From: a virus
IMG/VR virus record: IMGVR_UViG_3300030108_000459
Coordinates: 304 to 24,721 of that record
Reading direction: 5' to 3' (one strand)
Length of the DNA: 24,418 nucleotides
Shown here piece after piece: positions 24,401 through 24,418 of this stretch; position 1 is the stretch's first letter; each line of letters opens with the position of its first letter. The notes below the pieces were generated by a model that saw only the letters and a program-made list of their open reading frames with translations, ran no database searches and was not told the origin of the DNA. The position numbers were made by a program, and so were the translations under genes.

Positions 24401-24418
24401 TTATGTTTTTCTTTTAAT

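Noticed and set aside
1-24418. tRNA genes, CRISPR arrays, insertion sequences or attachment sites
   Set aside because: None seen. The few non-coding gaps are at most about 240 nt and show no cloverleaf, regular spacer array, transposase or tRNA-end signature.

Overview
The window is a late (virion) gene block of a tailed double-stranded DNA bacteriophage, most likely a podovirus of a marine bacterium. Scaffold, major capsid protein, tail adaptor and tail nozzle occur in the T7-like order, and a very large internal protein closes the block. The DNA is visibly AT-rich, and the fibre and internal proteins are of types familiar from marine phages. A small DUF6127-like membrane protein, a family I associate mainly with alphaproteobacterial phages and prophages, makes an alphaproteobacterial host plausible. 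Host and taxon are inference; no terminase, portal, polymerase or integrase lies in the window.

Layout. (1) 1-3740, head: an unidentified Gly/Pro/Lys-rich protein open at the left edge, a scaffold, the major capsid protein and a small likely decoration protein. A consensus sigma70-type promoter and a 240-nt leader with a strong stem-loop precede the capsid gene. A hairpin follows the decoration gene, so capsid and decoration appear to form a separately boosted unit. (2) 3796-6077, neck and nozzle: tail tubular A-like adaptor and tail tubular B/stabilisation-like nozzle. (3) 6079-15115, host recognition: a 1030-residue repetitive fibre, then four accessory fibre or receptor-binding proteins built from shared modules (N-terminal anchor, GFxPxW(V/I)M(V/I)K repeats, a MAM-like sandwich, a beta-propeller, an ITWP...GGTTY C-terminal cassette), then a tail-fibre-chaperone-like protein. 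(4) 15129-24135, lysis and internal/ejection proteins: a small one-TM protein (holin candidate), a 1042-residue protein with long 11-residue repeats, a GH24 lysozyme with a long polar N-terminus, and three proteins in the position of T7 gp14/15/16. (5) The block ends in a bidirectional terminator at 24141-24169, followed by a convergent small gene on the minus strand.

The plus-strand genes are nearly contiguous, with one-base stop/start overlaps (TAATG, TGATG) or gaps mostly under 60 nt, as expected for one late operon. The working reading is that head proteins build the procapsid, adaptor and nozzle close it, the fibre and modular proteins decorate the tail, and the Gln/Asn/Ala-rich and large internal proteins plus lysozyme serve envelope penetration and DNA delivery.

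The points I find most worth following are the modular receptor-binding array (including a propeller that seems inserted inside the C-terminal cassette, and an apparently permuted MAM-like domain), the hendecad-repeat protein, and the promoter/hairpin leader of the capsid gene.
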